The notes under the pieces: generated by a model | The model's database searches: none | What the model was told of the DNA's origin: nothing | The model's input: the letters and a program-made list of their open reading frames with translations, nothing else | Shown: one piece after another, positions 11,623 through 24,216 of the stretch | Numbering within the stretch: position 1 is the first letter of the stretch | Layout of the letters: every line of letters starts with the position of its first letter | Program-made: the position numbers and the translations under genes | Assembly: GCA_000729835.1 (NCBI GenBank) | Contig: JFHB01000038.1 | Coordinates: forward strand, 124,001 to 188,000 | Source of the DNA: Atkinsonella hypoxylon | Lineage: Eukaryota; Ascomycota; Sordariomycetes; Hypocreales; Clavicipitaceae | Direction of reading: 5' to 3' | Length of the DNA: 64,000 nt

Positions 11623-12358
11623 CGCCAAGGGTTCAGATGCACATCTATCTGTAGGGAGCCATTAACTACTTCATTCATCACTCCAGAGGCGTGACAAGCT
11701 TGATGGGAGATGATGGATGGAGGGACAGAAGCACATAGGCAAGCGTGAACCCGCCTTTTAGTGGCCGGGTCGAGTCTATTTTATGTAGTAACTACTGAAT
11801 GACATAGCAAAGTCCCGACCACGGAGAAAGAACTGAGTACCGAGCACCGTGAAGCGAACAGCGAATTTCGCAATGGTAACTATTTTCCCACCATGTCCGG
11901 GGCTTCTCCCGAGGACCCTCTAACTATCATTGCCACATATTAGATACTAACATACATAACTTGTGCCGACAATGGGAGCAGCAACTTGAGTACAGCCGGT
12001 TGTCGCAGCCGGCGGTGATCAACATGGTCGCCCAACCATAATTGGCCAGACTTGTTTCCCACCTTGACCATTCAACCTAGGTACGGAGTACTTGGACATG
12101 TGCTATCTACCAGGTACCTTAGGTACCTAGGTAAGTATCCTATTGACGCCTCTAATTGGAGCTCAAGTTAATGAAGGAGGCTTGGCCATATTCTTGGCAC
12201 AGGTCTCCGGCCGCATGTTGCTCAAATAAAACACCAGCCGCGAGTATTCATTCTCCATAGCAAAATAACATGGCTCATGCTCAAATAAGCGCCATTTACA
12301 TTTAGATTGACTTTGTCATGTTCGACATCAGCAGCAGGTCATGGTTTTAGCCTCTGCC

Positions 12359-12379
12359 TTTTTTTTTTTTTTTTTTTTT
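12359..12379. repeat. T21 homopolymer
   Basis: Uninterrupted T tract in the gene desert. Confidence 0.95.
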
Positions 12380-12672
12380 CCAGCCTTTGTTTCACAACTC
12401 ACCTGAGAGAGCCTGCTGTGTGCCGATCAAAGTTTGTCTGACAAGCAACAAGGCCTGGATTAAGGTTTTCGCTCTAGGTTGTCCAATCTCCAAGCCATGT
12501 CTGAGGGATGTACTCCGTGGCCACATCTCAATGTCTATAAAATAGCTCATCGTGGTGGGTTTTGGCCATTACCCTCCCAGGCCCCAGAATGAAACGGCTA
12601 GCCTTGTTACTGATCCGTTCGTGCAGGATGCAACAGAGTTTCGTAATGTTTGCGGATCAGCAAGGGTCATGG

Positions 12673-12706
12673 CATACATACATACATACATACATACATA
12701 CATACA
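12673..12706. repeat. (ATAC)n microsatellite
   Basis: About eight tandem CATA/ATAC units. Confidence 0.95.
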
Positions 12707-13261
12707 AATTTAATGCATAGGTCGTTCAAGGTACTCACATAGGTAGTGCTCGACTCACGCACTCGCTTGTCATCAGATTAAACAGAGTGAGGCTCACTCA
12801 CTGGCTGGTCAATTGGGAAAGCCCAAGCATGCAATTTCGCCCTGAGTCGTAAATCGCCGGAATCCCACGGACAACGCAAGGAACGCAGGATTGGTATAGG
12901 GGCATTAGGGCATTAGGGCATTCATTCCCAGCACAATGCGGTGCCACAATCGCCGCCAAAAGCATGGTTCGTGGCCACGGCCGGGAACCTCTGGAGCACT
13001 GTGGACTGTGGACTGTGGACTGTCCACTGTGGTGACGCGCATCCCAACGCACACGCCCCCTTCCCCCCTCCCCGCCCCGGTTGTTTATTATTATTATTTT
13101 GATTCCCTTGCCTTGGCGGGAACATGAAAATAGTGCGGAGTTACGGAATAGTTGGTTCGATTTTATTTTGAATCGTATCATGCATCTATGCATGTACGAT
13201 GGTACGGAGTAAGAGCCGACTTGCTGCCATGATGGGGAAAAAAAAAATCCATGGCTTTTCA

Positions 13262-13281
13262 TTTTTTTTTTTTTTTTTTTT
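13262..13281. repeat. T20 homopolymer
   Basis: T tract; another of 16 T lies at 13811-13826. Confidence 0.95.
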
Positions 13282-16200
13282 CCCAAGCCAGAGTACCAGT
13301 ACTATGGTTGTTGTGCCGTCATCGCCCTTCGGTGTGCCAAGCTGGCCACGTATCTGAAGCTTCAGCCAGCATAGACACTTTTGCTCCTTCCTTATCACTT
13401 ACTACCTAGTGCTAGTACACACAATGTTGACACTAAGGCTGTACATACAAAGTATTGAGCCCCAGCTTCCCATACGTCATAGGAATGAACGCGTCGTGGT
13501 CCTGATTTCGGCCCCATGGTGCACGGCACTAACTTAGCCTGGCTTGGCTGATGTGCTGGATTTCCTGCAATCGACAATCGATCCCCCGGCGCAGCCAATT
13601 GCATTGGCCTGAATGCGATTTTCTAGTCGGTCACTCCGGCCATGTAAGGAAGGTTAGGTGTCCTCCTAGGTAGTAGTCAGAGACGCGAAGAAGAAGAGTC
13701 CATGTTCGTTAGCGATCCCAATGCGACTCGACCGAGTCCCGCATTGGGATGCATGATCCATGAACCGTGGTGGAACATCGCCATATGTCTGTTCCATGCA
13801 AAATGCGTCCTTTTTTTTTTTTTTTTCGCTCCTTTTTTTCCCTGGGCTGGTTCAACGGTGGCCTAGGCGAACCAGCATAACAATGCGTACGTATACCTAC
13901 AGTGTACTGGAGACGAGATTGGAGTAATAAATCGCGCTCGCAGCTGTTGCCGTCTTGCCGCTCGGGTGTTGATATCGGTTGGGCCTTTGCAGTCAGCGTG
14001 TCAGCAACTTGAATTTTATTCCCGGCTGCCACGGCACTAGGCAGGCATTATTGAGTCCACATAAGAAACCATTCAACAACGACAAAAGTCCTCATGCTGT
14101 TGTTACATCTCTTGGCAACCGCCCTGCCCGGCTCTGCCACTTGTCTGACCGACTGACCGACTGACCGACAGCTGACACGCTCGCTGTACAGAGTAGATAG
14201 AATAGAATAGACTGCAATCCTCTGTCACGATTATTCACGCGCGAACTGTTTGTCAAGCGCACCTTTACCCACGGTGACCCCTTTACTTTAAATCTGTAGT
14301 TGAGAGAAAGCAAAGACAATCATCCCTCCCCGTCGCCACCTCGGCAAAGCACTCAAGTCCGGTCTCATGGTTACTGGACTTGTCTCGAGACTCACAACCA
14401 GGATAATTGTCAACTGGACAATTGCTCTCTCTATACCAAACTCAAGCAAGCTCATAGAGATCTTTCTTTGCCTGGCAGGCAATGCTGCTTCGGCACCGCC
14501 CTGAGCAAGTTAACAAGGCAAGCTCAATAAATTTGGTCCATGATCGGTAGTACTTTGAAGTCAATCTCAGCTGGCTTCTTAAATGAAAATTGAACTTGGC
14601 TCGAGGAGGAACGCAGCATAACTAGCGACTAGTTCTGAGCCGGCACTTGTTGAAACACACAAGTGTCTGCCGGACCAGAGACGCCGTTATGCATGCATAG
14701 TCGGCCGAGAACGTTCAGAGCCGACAAATGATAGCATCTGCTCCTGGCAAATCTTGAATGGAACTGCTAGTTCCTTGGCAGATGGCTGATTGCGGACGAG
14801 GCGCAAGGGGTAAAAACACCCAGAGATGCTAGGCTTCCAGTGAACTACTGCAAACTTATTTTCCACACGCGCCTCTGCTGCTTGATGCCGCCACGCACGA
14901 CAACATAAATGCTGCACAACTTATGCGAGTTCACCAACTAAAGCCGTCACCCGCGTTGTCGTGGTGATGACGCACATGAAAGCGCCGGAAATTTCACTTT
15001 TGCGCCGGGTATAAGTTAACGTGCATGGGCTAGGTATTCCGTAGGTAGTTAGTTAATAACTAAGCACCGCAATGATTTTCGGCAGGACGTCCCTCGGCAG
15101 GCACGACCCTGCCAACGTCATTACTCGCTTCGGGCGGATTTTGCTGGTCCTCCGAATGCCCGTCTTCCTATTCCGTAATTTCGGCCTTTCAGTGGACTTG
15201 CAGTGGATCTCGGTCCGTAGTCATTGGAGAGCGACTCTAACTAACCCTGTTCGTCCTCTCGCCCATGCGGCGACAAGTCAGCCATCTCCACGTCCACGAC
15301 ATATCCACATCTCTTGATGGAACGTAGCGTTTTAGGGGCAAAAAATTCTGGGGGGTTTGTACAGTGCCACTGGAGAAGTAACGAAATGAGCGTGACATCT
15401 ACAAGTTGTCCCACAACGAAGTCGCCCATCTCCAGTCTGCCTAGTTGTAGACAAATGACTGATAGGGACAGATGATATGGTATCATCACCGCCAGGGGTA
15501 GAAAGAGGAGAATGCTGTGATTGCCATTGTTAACCAGTGAATGTTCTTGGCGACAACCTAACGTGAGACAGTACAGGGTAGGTGCCCAAAGGAAGATATC
15601 ATTCGCCTTCAAAGGCCAAGTTCCTGTTTTTCATAGTAGTCTAGCCTTATAACCTCATCTGCTCCGAATATAGCACTAGCGTATGAAGAATTCTCTGCAA
15701 GAATTACTAGAACAGAGTTTGTCCTGAGTTGCGGACTACTAAACCAGGACCATATGCTTCATTCCAACTCCTAATCTGACGTTATGGGATCAAAAGCGCC
15801 AGACCCGGTGCAATGCCGTTCGCTTCGTCAACTCATCATGCAAATTCAACACCATTCTGATACAACCCTGACTGCAATCAATACATGTTTTGTGACGTGA
15901 AACAGGAGAAAATGAGCCGACCAATGTAAGCGGCGTATCCTCTACACGTTACTCATCTCATAGGTGATACTTGCACGTTGAAACATTCGAGATCAATGAA
16001 ATAACAGACAATAAGGGTTGAAACCAATAAGCTAAAGAATTATTACAAGACCTTCCTGACGTGAACGCAATGCTACCTAAGAACGCATATTGCAGGTAGC
16101 GAACGATTACATAGCTGCCATGCGAACCACGAAAATGAAATTCACTTCGCCCCAATCCCAGAACCACCCATAAGCGCCTTTTCACAAGATCCCCCGAACC

Positions 16201-16296
16201 AGACGCCTACCTTGTAGCTTTATGCGACTATGCACGACCTATTCCAGGGTATCGATATTCCTCCCACATTGTTCATGGAAACACAAAGAGATGAAT

Positions 16297-19138
16297 TTAG
16301 TGACCACCGGTGGGATCAGGGAACGAAAATCCAGCAGGAAAACTAGGCATTCCGTTGGGCAATGTGCCAACGCCGAATGGGAAGCCCGACATGGGAGGAC
16401 CATTTCCGTGGTCAGCTTTGCGAGAGGGACCATCTCGGCCGCGACGAGGTGGCCCTCTGCTAATATCGTCTTCCCTGTTTCGTGTTGATTTTGGCCCATT
16501 GCTGCCGCCTTTGTCGGTCTGCATTCTTCGGCTAATGGCTTTGGAAGAGACACCGGCACCGATTTCGATATCCGGCTCCTCGACAGAGAGGCCGCTTTCG
16601 ATGGGGCGCCCTCCACTTCCGCCATAGGGAGCAGTTAAAATCCATTTTCGATCAGCTTCGGTCAGCTTATGGATCGGAATGATGCTGACACCAGTGGCAT
16701 AATCACTGCAGTCTCTGGGCCCGAAGCCGACTCCCCAACGTGTCTAGAGACCAGGTTTGTCAGTATAGAATCAAGTGCATGGAGAATATCTGTAGCGTGA
16801 CGGTTGAAGCACGACGTACTCGTAAGGGAAGGTCAATCGTCCGATTATCTTCCATGTTTTCCTTGGCATTGACGGCGTCTTTCCTGGTCAGCATCTTAAC
16901 AAAGGCGTGTCTTTTGTCCTTGTTGACGATGCAGGTCTGTACAGTGCCACAACGGTTAAATATTCTGCGAAGCTCAGCTTCAGAGCACCTGCATGTCAAA
17001 TGTCAGAAATGATGCATACTCTACGGGACGAGAAGATGAAGTGCTGGAGGAAACTCACGTCACACCACCGACAAAAAGGGTCCGGCTAAAGACCTTGATA
17101 GTACCCGACGGCAAATTGGAATCATATTCAACCCATTTGTCAACATGAGGAAGACTGTCATTGGGAGTGGGACTGCGGCCTCGGCGACCCGGGGGACTAC
17201 GCTGTCGATAATCGTTGCTTCCCCGGCTATTGCGCTCGCGATCATCGTGACGACCGTTTAGAGGTGAATTACGACCGTGGCCTCTATCTCGTCCTCCACG
17301 AGGTGAGTCTCGGGAGCCCCAGCCACGATCGGGGGATCTTGATCTAGAACGACCATCATATCTAGGAGATCTCACACCATCTTGATAGCCTCTATCATGT
17401 CCGTTGCTGGATACAGGTGCTGGGTGACCCCATGCATGTGAGGCCCCGGTGGAAAAGGTGCCTTGAGCCGCTGGGACAGGAGGTTGGAAATTTGGTGGAG
17501 GTGCAGCGCTGGGAGCAGGATTACTGCTATTTGTCATACTTTGGATCAAACCAGGGATCTTTTCAAACGGAACCCCTTGATCAGCAAGGGCCTTGATCAA
17601 CAAAATCTGCTGTTGGACGCCCGAGTCTAGGGCTGAGCCGCCAGTGGCAGGAAGGGGAGCAGCAGGGTTCGTCAGATTAAATGGATTGGGAGGATTACTC
17701 GCGTTGGGCAACACCGGGGGCGGACCACCGTGTCCGGGTACCTGTGGAAGCGAGAATGGAAGTGATGGCATATTTACAGCCTGTGAGGACGGAGGGTATG
17801 GTGGGTGTGTTGACTGTTGAGCTTGCGGAATTGTTGATGAAGGAACCGGCTGGGGCTGGCCGGAAGAGAGCATATTGTATGATGCTGCTGGAACGGGTAA
17901 ATTGGTATTGCCGGTACTAGAAGAGCCAGGTGCTGAGGTATTTTGCCTTGCAATGTTGGCAAGGGCCTCAAGGATGGAGGAACCATTAGCGGGAGCAGTT
18001 CCAGCTGACGGTGCGGCACCTTGGTTTTGCAACGCAGCCAATGCTGAAGCAGGGGGGCTGCCCGGAGGAGTCGTCGAAGTGTCTAAACAAGATGGGACAG
18101 TCAGAACCAAATGTCTGCGTACCGGGTGATGCCATGACAGATAGCAGGTTGAGTATCAGCGGAGAATGGTAGTTTGGAGGAGCCAAGTCAACCTTTCTCC
18201 ACCCGCTCTCAACAAGAATAAAGATAAATCATCTGTCACGCTTGGTGAGGGGGAAGACCTACTTGCTGCTGGAGCTACCAGTCTCTCTTTGAATTGTTCA
18301 ATCATTTGTGTTGGGAAGGTCTGGCCTTTCTCCCAGATGTCTAACAGCTTCTTAATCTTTTCCTACAAGGTGAGAAAGTGTAAGCTACTGTTCAGGGGGA
18401 AATGAAGAGGAGAAAAGCTTTGAGCAGATTTGCAATTTGCCTCCATGACTGGTGCTTTCGTTACAAGAACCGCATAATGGACACAAGATGGTTCCGCTTC
18501 AGAGAAGATACCGATCACATCCACAAGACGTACGTGGTGCGGATACAATGTATTCCGAGAAGGGATGAGTCTCGATACGCATGGTTTCAGCGTGTTGACC
18601 AGCCATTTGCGAGCAAATCACGAGAAGTATGGAGGAAGGGCTCATCATCTTTGCCTTGTGATGCCGATTTAGAAATATGCATACCTTGTGTTCTTCTGGG
18701 GCGGTTTGGAGAATGTCATTCATTAGCACGGGCATAAGTTCCGTCACTCGATGTACTCCGGCGGCATAAGTGCCATCTGAGGCAGAGCTGTTTACTGTTT
18801 GCCCTTGAGCTTTTGCTTGCTCGAGCCATTTTCGGGTCACAGAATCTACTACGTAGAGAACCCCTAACTTGTGAGTCCCAGGTGCTTTTTTGAAATGGGT
18901 GTAGATTTTTTGGATGAGCACGGATTCAGACTGTGGAATGAACGATCAGTATGCCTTCGACGGGATGCTTCTCAACAGGAAACTAGGCTGACCAAAGGAG
19001 GTATTTGGAGAGAATTACCTGGATATTGGAAACGCAGAGAGAAGTAAGACTAGTGATACGAGAACCAGAAACACCAGGAGGTTTCAAATTCAACATGGCC
19101 TGGAGGCCTGTCTCTAAGTCCGTTACTGCGGCTGCCAT
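16297..19138 (-). CDS. Nrd1/Seb1-like RNA-binding transcription termination factor (CID + RRM)
   Basis: Predicted 701-aa nuclear protein that would bind the RNA polymerase II C-terminal domain and nascent RNA to direct termination or 3'-end choice (Nrd1 in budding yeast, Seb1 in fission yeast). Exons on the minus strand: 19138-19019, 18930-18685, 18362-18263, 18082-17059, 16988-16820, 16743-16297; total 2,106 nt, all in phase. Residues 1-155 form the CID (IQKIYTHFKKAPGTHKLG, YVVDSVTRKWLEQAK). A Pro/Ala-rich linker follows, then an Arg/Ser/Asp tract (about 375-460) like an RS domain. The RRM has RNP2 LFVGGV (about 491-496) and RNP1 KRHAFVKM (about 522-529), followed by the family block RWGVGFGPRDCSDY. 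The C terminus is Gly/Pro/Met rich and ends at TGA 16297-16299. The start is set by MAAAVTDLETGLQAMLNLKPP, typical of the family; upstream codons in the same frame are unlikely to be used. The gene lies divergent from citrate synthase across 1.9 kb. Confidence 0.93.
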
Positions 19139-21077
19139 GATTGAGCATTCATGAGACACGACGTCCCTCTTGTTCTTGTCGAAGACCTTAAAGCCAACCT
19201 GGGTATGCGGTTGTGGGTCGCCACCAGAGAGCGACGTTGCTGGTTTAATTTTCTCTTGATCTATGTCTGTTCGTGGTTCGAGAATAAAGCTCACGAGAAC
19301 CAGTTCTCCAGTCTGGATACACGTTACCTGGTTGTGTCCTGCTTGACGGGCACCGACACCAACTAGTGATAAGTTTACGAGTCTCAAAAGAGTACGGTCT
19401 AATGGAAACGCGTCAACTTGTACGTGTGGAGCAGATTATTTTTCTTTTAGAAAATTGAGAATAAGCGATGACGTCCTGACATCAATATGATCGCGCGTCA
19501 CGGGGATTCAATATCGGCTTTTTACTTTGGCGGCAAAGAGGCGATGTGGTTACAGACAGCTGATCAGTACGGCAAATATGTCTCTCTTGCTAAGAAAATC
19601 AAGCCGGCGAAAAAAAATAAAACCAAAAGTCAGCAGATAGGCGGACAGTAAATAAAACAAAGTCGCGCGAAGTGAATAACGCGCGAAGTGAATAACGTGA
19701 CAGAAGGCCGTCAGGAGATATAGCCTTGCTGTTCTGGTGATGGCCCAAGGATGATGTTGGCGACGTGGTTGATGGGGGTTGAACGGCTTGCGCGGGTTGC
19801 AGGCGTGGATGAAGAAAGAAAAAATTTGGTCTGACAAGATGCACGGTCATGGGGCGGAAGAGGCATAAAAAGGGTGGAGTGCATGAGGTGTCAGGCGAGG
19901 AAAAACGTGACTTGATGGCCAATGCGCGAACAGCCGAAAAGCTGACGTATGGGGCTTTTGTTCTTTTATTGGCTGAAACGACGCTTGCGCCTCGTCTCAT
20001 TCTTGTTGTTGATTCAGGACAGACCCAAACTACACTGTATTCAACGGATGAATGTGCAAAGCAAGGCTTTATCAGTCAGTACGCAATGAATGACCAGGTT
20101 ATGTTGGATACAGTGTTACGGCTTGAACAAGTGAATCGGGTTGATGGCATTATCATTACGCTGCGCTGTAGCAGCATTTCCTATCGCTGTTGAAAGATCG
20201 TGGGGGCCCCATGTTAGAAATGCCAGATGCCATGAGGCTTGAATTCTGACAGACTTTGCGCAGGCCGTCACCGTGCAATGTGGCATGTTGATCGCGATCA
20301 TGGTGCAATGACTGCAAATTTGTGTTGGTCGCACCAGACATGCTATTGCGCGCAGCTGCGATCCCGTTGACCGGGCGGCCCGCGTGTTTCCGTAGGATGC
20401 ATTTGTCCATGAATAAACAGACCAGACAGACACCTGGGGACTGTGTTGCAGCTCGTAATTTCTGGTGCTGCTTTGCTGCTAATGCTTCCAAGATGATGTG
20501 CCCGAACAGCCCAACGGAAGGGAAGCCAAACCACCCACCAAACCACCCACCAAACCACACACCAAGACTGTAACTGGCAAAGATAAGCACGCGCCGGTGG
20601 AACCCGATGGCGCCGAAGCACGGAGGTTGTTGGGGCGTTGTGTCTAACACCTCAGAGCGAATCTGCAGCGCGTTACTGTGATCGATTGGGGATTGGCGCG
20701 ACAAGGGGCCGTGAAATTCGGCGGCCGCACACCACTGGACTCCTAATGGGTGGTGGGAAGAAGGCAGGAAGAAGGCAGGAAGGAGCCAACCGGGACATAA
20801 CGCATCTGTGTCAGTATCTTTGGGGCCCACCATTGACGGCGCTCCGAGGTTCTGAGGCATCGCCGCCGGCGCCCATGCTAGTTAGTTAGTAATAAATTTT
20901 TTTCTTAGTTTTTTGCTTTCGACCACGTCGTCGAACACAACGACTGAATCGCACAAGCCAGCACCTCCAAAAGACCCATATACCCACTCCAATTATCCCT
21001 CGCTCTAATAGTCCTTCTTCTGCCTTTGACGCCTTTCACGCCCTTCACTACCTCCTTCCCTCATCATACAACATACA
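19139..21077. other. Divergent promoter region between the Nrd1-like gene and citrate synthase
   Basis: 1.94 kb that must hold both promoters. A tandem GCGCGAAGTGAATAAC duplication lies near 19665-19696, and a 12-bp minisatellite at about 20525-20565. The last 100 bp before the citrate synthase ATG are pyrimidine-rich (CTTCTTCTGCC, CCCTTCACTACC), typical of strongly expressed fungal leaders. Small ORFs on both strands show no recognisable domain. Confidence 0.55.
20525..20565. repeat. 12-bp minisatellite (AACCACCCACCA)3
   Basis: Three near-perfect tandem copies, the last one diverged (AACCACACACCA). Confidence 0.9.
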
Positions 21078-22826
21078 ATGGCTTCCGTTACCCGCCTTAG
21101 CAACTCTGCTCTTCGGGCTTCGCTCAAGCCCCAAGCTTTCAATTGCCGGACTGTCGCATTCAATGCCGCTCGCTACTACTCTGCGAAAACCCAGGTAAGC
21201 TCCTGTCATGGCATCATGCGCCTGCGACTGGGTATACTGACAGGATTGGAATTATTAGACCCTGAAGGAGCGCTTTGCCGAGCTTCTGCCCGAGAAGATA
21301 GAGCAGATCAAGAGTCTCCGAACGTAAGCATAGCCACTGTTACCGATGTTACCTCCCACATCGTGGTCACTTCCGACGAGCTGCCCAACATGATTTCCGA
21401 TAATGGCAACCCCTCGCTAATTGAAACCCTTTCTTGTCGCTTTTAGGGAGCATGGTCACAAGATTGTCGACAAGGTGACCCTGGGTCAGGTTTATGGTGG
21501 TGCCCGTGGTATCAAAGCTCTCGTTTGGGAGGGTTCCGTTCTAGATGCTGAGGAGGGTATCCGATTCCGTGGCAAGACCATCCCCGAATGCCAGAAGCTT
21601 CTCCCCAAGGCCCCTGGTGGCAAGGAGCCTCTGCCCGAAGGTATCATCTCATATCCGAACGTTTTGTCCATGAATCGAGGCTAACATGAAGCTTGTCAGG
21701 TCTCTTCTGGCTTCTCCTGACTGGCGAGGTCCCTACCGAGCAGCAGGTCCGTGATCTATCTGCTGAGTGGGCGGCTCGATCTGATCTCCCCAAGTTCGTT
21801 GAGGAGCTCATTGATCATTGCCCTACCGACCTCCACCCCATGGCGCAATTTTCCCTGGCCGTCACTGCTCTTGAGCACACTTCCTCCTTCGCCAAGGCAT
21901 ACGCCAAGGGTGTGAACAAGAAGGACTATTGGGGTTACACCTTCGAGGACTCGATGGACCTCATTGCCAAGCTGCCCAATATTGCTTCTCGCATTTACCA
22001 GAATGTCTTCAAGGGCGGCAAGGTTGCACCCATTCAGAAAGACAAGGACTACTCCTTCAACTTCGCGAACCAGCTGGGCTTTGGCAACAACTCTGACTTT
22101 GTCGAGCTGCTCCGTCTCTACCTGACCATCCACACCGACCACGAGGGCGGCAACGTCTCTGCTCACACCACTCACCTTGTTGGCTCTGCCCTTAGTTCTC
22201 CTTTCCTCTCCCTAGCCGCTGGTCTCAACGGCCTTGCTGGTCCCCTGCACGGTCTGGCCAACCAGGAGGTGCTCCTGTGGTTGACTGAGATGAAGAAGGT
22301 CATTGGTGATGACTTGTCCGACAAGAAGATTACTGACTACTTGTGGTCGACTCTCAACTCTGGCCGTGTCGTTCCTGGCTACGGCCATGCTGTGCTCCGC
22401 AAGACTGACCCCCGATACATGGCTCAGCGCCAATTTGGTCTCGGTACGTATCAATTTAACCTCGTCCCTCCCGTGATAGCCAGAGCCAGGACTCGAGTTC
22501 GAAGCAGTTATACTAACTTCCCTGCAGAGAAGATGCCTGATGATCCCATGTTCAAGCTCGTCAGCCAGGTTTACAAGATCGCGCCTGGTGTCCTGACTGA
22601 GCACGGCAAGACCAAGAACCCTTACCCCAACGTCGACGCGCACTCTGGTGTTCTCCTCCAGCACTACGGTCTCACCGAGGCCAGCTACTACACTGTCTTG
22701 TTCGGTGTGTCCCGTGCCATTGGTGTCCTTCCTCAGCTGATCATCGACCGTGCCGTAGGTGCTCCTATTGAGCGCCCCAAGTCTTTTTCTACCGAAAAGT
22801 GGATTGAGATCGTCAAGAAACTGTAA
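21078..22826 (+). CDS. cit1: Mitochondrial citrate synthase
   Basis: Condenses acetyl-CoA and oxaloacetate to citrate, the first step of the TCA cycle, in the mitochondrial matrix. Exons: 21078-21194, 21259-21323, 21447-21640, 21700-22443, 22528-22826; 472 aa, normal for the fungal enzyme, all joins in phase with GT-AG. The N terminus (MASVTRLSNSALRASLKPQ...RYYSAK) is basic, hydroxylated and free of acids, a clear mitochondrial presequence with the RYYS cleavage region. Catalytic residues: His at about 309 in GPLHGLANQ, His at about 355 in GYGHAVLRKTDPR (matches the citrate synthase signature), Asp at about 410 in NVDAHSG. Mitochondrial rather than peroxisomal: the C terminus is KKL, close to but not a standard SKL-type signal, and the presequence is strong. 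A methylcitrate synthase is the main alternative, since the two families are close; I favour citrate synthase from overall feel. It is followed by the citrate carrier gene on the same strand. Confidence 0.93.
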
Positions 22827-23710
22827 ATGGCGCGAACGAGTATCCTTAGAGGCGAGCCGAAAATGATAACACGACTTCAACTTCGCAGTAATACATCATG
22901 TTGAATTCTCTTTTACACCGGAAAAAAAAACGACAGCTGGTCTTGAGCGACATTGTCAGATGGGGAATTGGTTACTCCTGCGTGATTGAAATGACGAAAT
23001 TCAAGGGAGTAAATAGAGCCTGAGGATCCCTCAGCGAATACCGTGGATGCTGGACTATGTACAATATGTGTGGGTTTTTTAATCTCTTTGTAGAAGTAAT
23101 GAACTAAGTCAATTGATGGAAGCAGTCATCAGGATGAAGTTCGTGGTAGTATGTGAGATGACGTACGGAGTACTTTAGAGCATCCATGCATGATATCCCT
23201 TTTAGTGACAGGTCACGGGCTCCACTGGTACTCCGTACAGCTAAGAAAACTGAAATTAGGAGGAAAAAAAGAAAAAAAAAAAAAAGACTCTGTAACCCGC
23301 AATAAATGCCGGCCAAGAAGTACTTGAAAGTAGAGAAGTACTTGGTTCATATGGTCTCTCCATACAACTATGTAGTACCCAAGTCATCACCTCGATCGAT
23401 CAACAAGTCAATTCGTGATCTGATAGCGGCTACGACTCCAAAACAGGAGCACGTGATACGGAAGTATCTAGAAAGGGCAAGGTAATCTTCATATCTCAAG
23501 TAGTCTGATGAATACTCGCACTCGAACGTCTTATGGCCCATTTCATTTTCGCAGCAAGGATCAGGCATGTACTCTTTGGAAGATTTGCCTACTGATAGCG
23601 CTTCAGCCTTGTTCCTGTGCTATTATTAGGCACTTGGCTTCTCAACAATCAGGCCAAAGTCAAGTGTGTTGAGTACTTTGTACTCCGTACCCAATGGGCT
23701 TTCCAGCCTA

Positions 23711-23726
23711 GCCCCGCCCCGCCCCT
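23711..23726. promoter_or_regulatory. GC-box cluster, candidate C2H2 (CreA-like) binding sites
   Basis: Three overlapping CCCCGC/CCCCTA-type units about 490 bp upstream of the carrier start codon. The complement GCGGGG fits the CreA consensus SYGGRG. The role is inferred only from the motif. Confidence 0.35.
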
Positions 23727-23782
23727 AAGCCACTCAACGGACGGTCCAGGTGCTCAATTGCTGTCTGGTACGTACCTCGTAA

Positions 23783-23810
23783 GCAGAGGCGGGTGTGCAG
23801 AGGCGGGTGT
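23783..23810. repeat. Perfect 14-bp tandem repeat in the carrier promoter
   Basis: GCAGAGGCGGGTGT occurs twice with no spacer, about 410-430 bp before the carrier ATG. Each copy has a GCGGGT core, so it may be a duplicated zinc-finger site. Confidence 0.7.
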
Positions 23811-24216
23811 GCTCCGAGTTAGCAGCGCAGCCAACACAGCTCAACATGGCCAGCTCCCGTCCAGCTAAACACGTGCTTTGCTTCCACCTGTCTGACTCCT
23901 TTCAAACCTCGACGTCTCCCTTCATAGCCTCGGTCATCTTGCTCGACATCACATCCTTTCTCTCTGCAGAGTATCCGTTGCCGCCGCTCGGCGCCCGAGT
24001 TCATCTCCCCGTCCTCTACTTTTTGCTTCTCCAAACGTCCCTGCGCCTGCCCAGCTTATTCTTCATCCATCCAGAACCTCGTTCCTTACTCAGCACAGCC
24101 AACAGCTTGCCTGCCCGTCCCTCCAGCACTCTTCCCGCGGCAACCACCCTTTTCCTGCGAAGAAGCACCCTAATCCCTTGGTCAGGGCCCTTTGCATCCA
24201 TTCCACCGCCAAAGCC

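Larger units (their letters stand above)
8669..16296. other. Gene desert upstream of pma1, rich in simple repeats
   Basis: About 7.6 kb between the pma1 start codon and the stop codon of the next minus-strand gene. I see no ORF with convincing family motifs or splice structure; the short ORFs present are low-complexity or run across microsatellites. The right end presumably holds the 3' UTR of the Nrd1-like gene and the left end the pma1 promoter and leader. The stretch contains many homopolymers, microsatellites and copies of TACGGAGTA. A non-coding RNA or a poorly conserved multi-exon gene cannot be excluded. Confidence 0.6.
22827..24216. other. Intergenic: citrate synthase 3' UTR and carrier promoter
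   Basis: 1.39 kb. The left part has the citrate synthase 3' UTR and a near-continuous A tract around 23,265-23,285. The middle has three copies of TACGGAGTA or its complement (23164, 23229, 23681). The right part has a GC-box cluster, a 14-bp tandem repeat and a long CT-rich leader (about 23,880-24,216) before the carrier ATG. No separate gene is supported. Confidence 0.6.

Noticed and set aside
9253..12706. CRISPR-like or satellite array
   Set aside because: The tandem units are 2-6 bp microsatellites without spacers, and the organism is a fungus.
19849..20193. 114-aa plus-strand frame upstream of citrate synthase
   Set aside because: No recognisable domain, ends abruptly, and lies in the divergent promoter region; kept as unsupported.
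21756..22175. Minus-strand open frames over citrate synthase (also 22,212-22,880)
   Set aside because: Antisense shadows of strongly biased codons in the real gene; no independent motifs.
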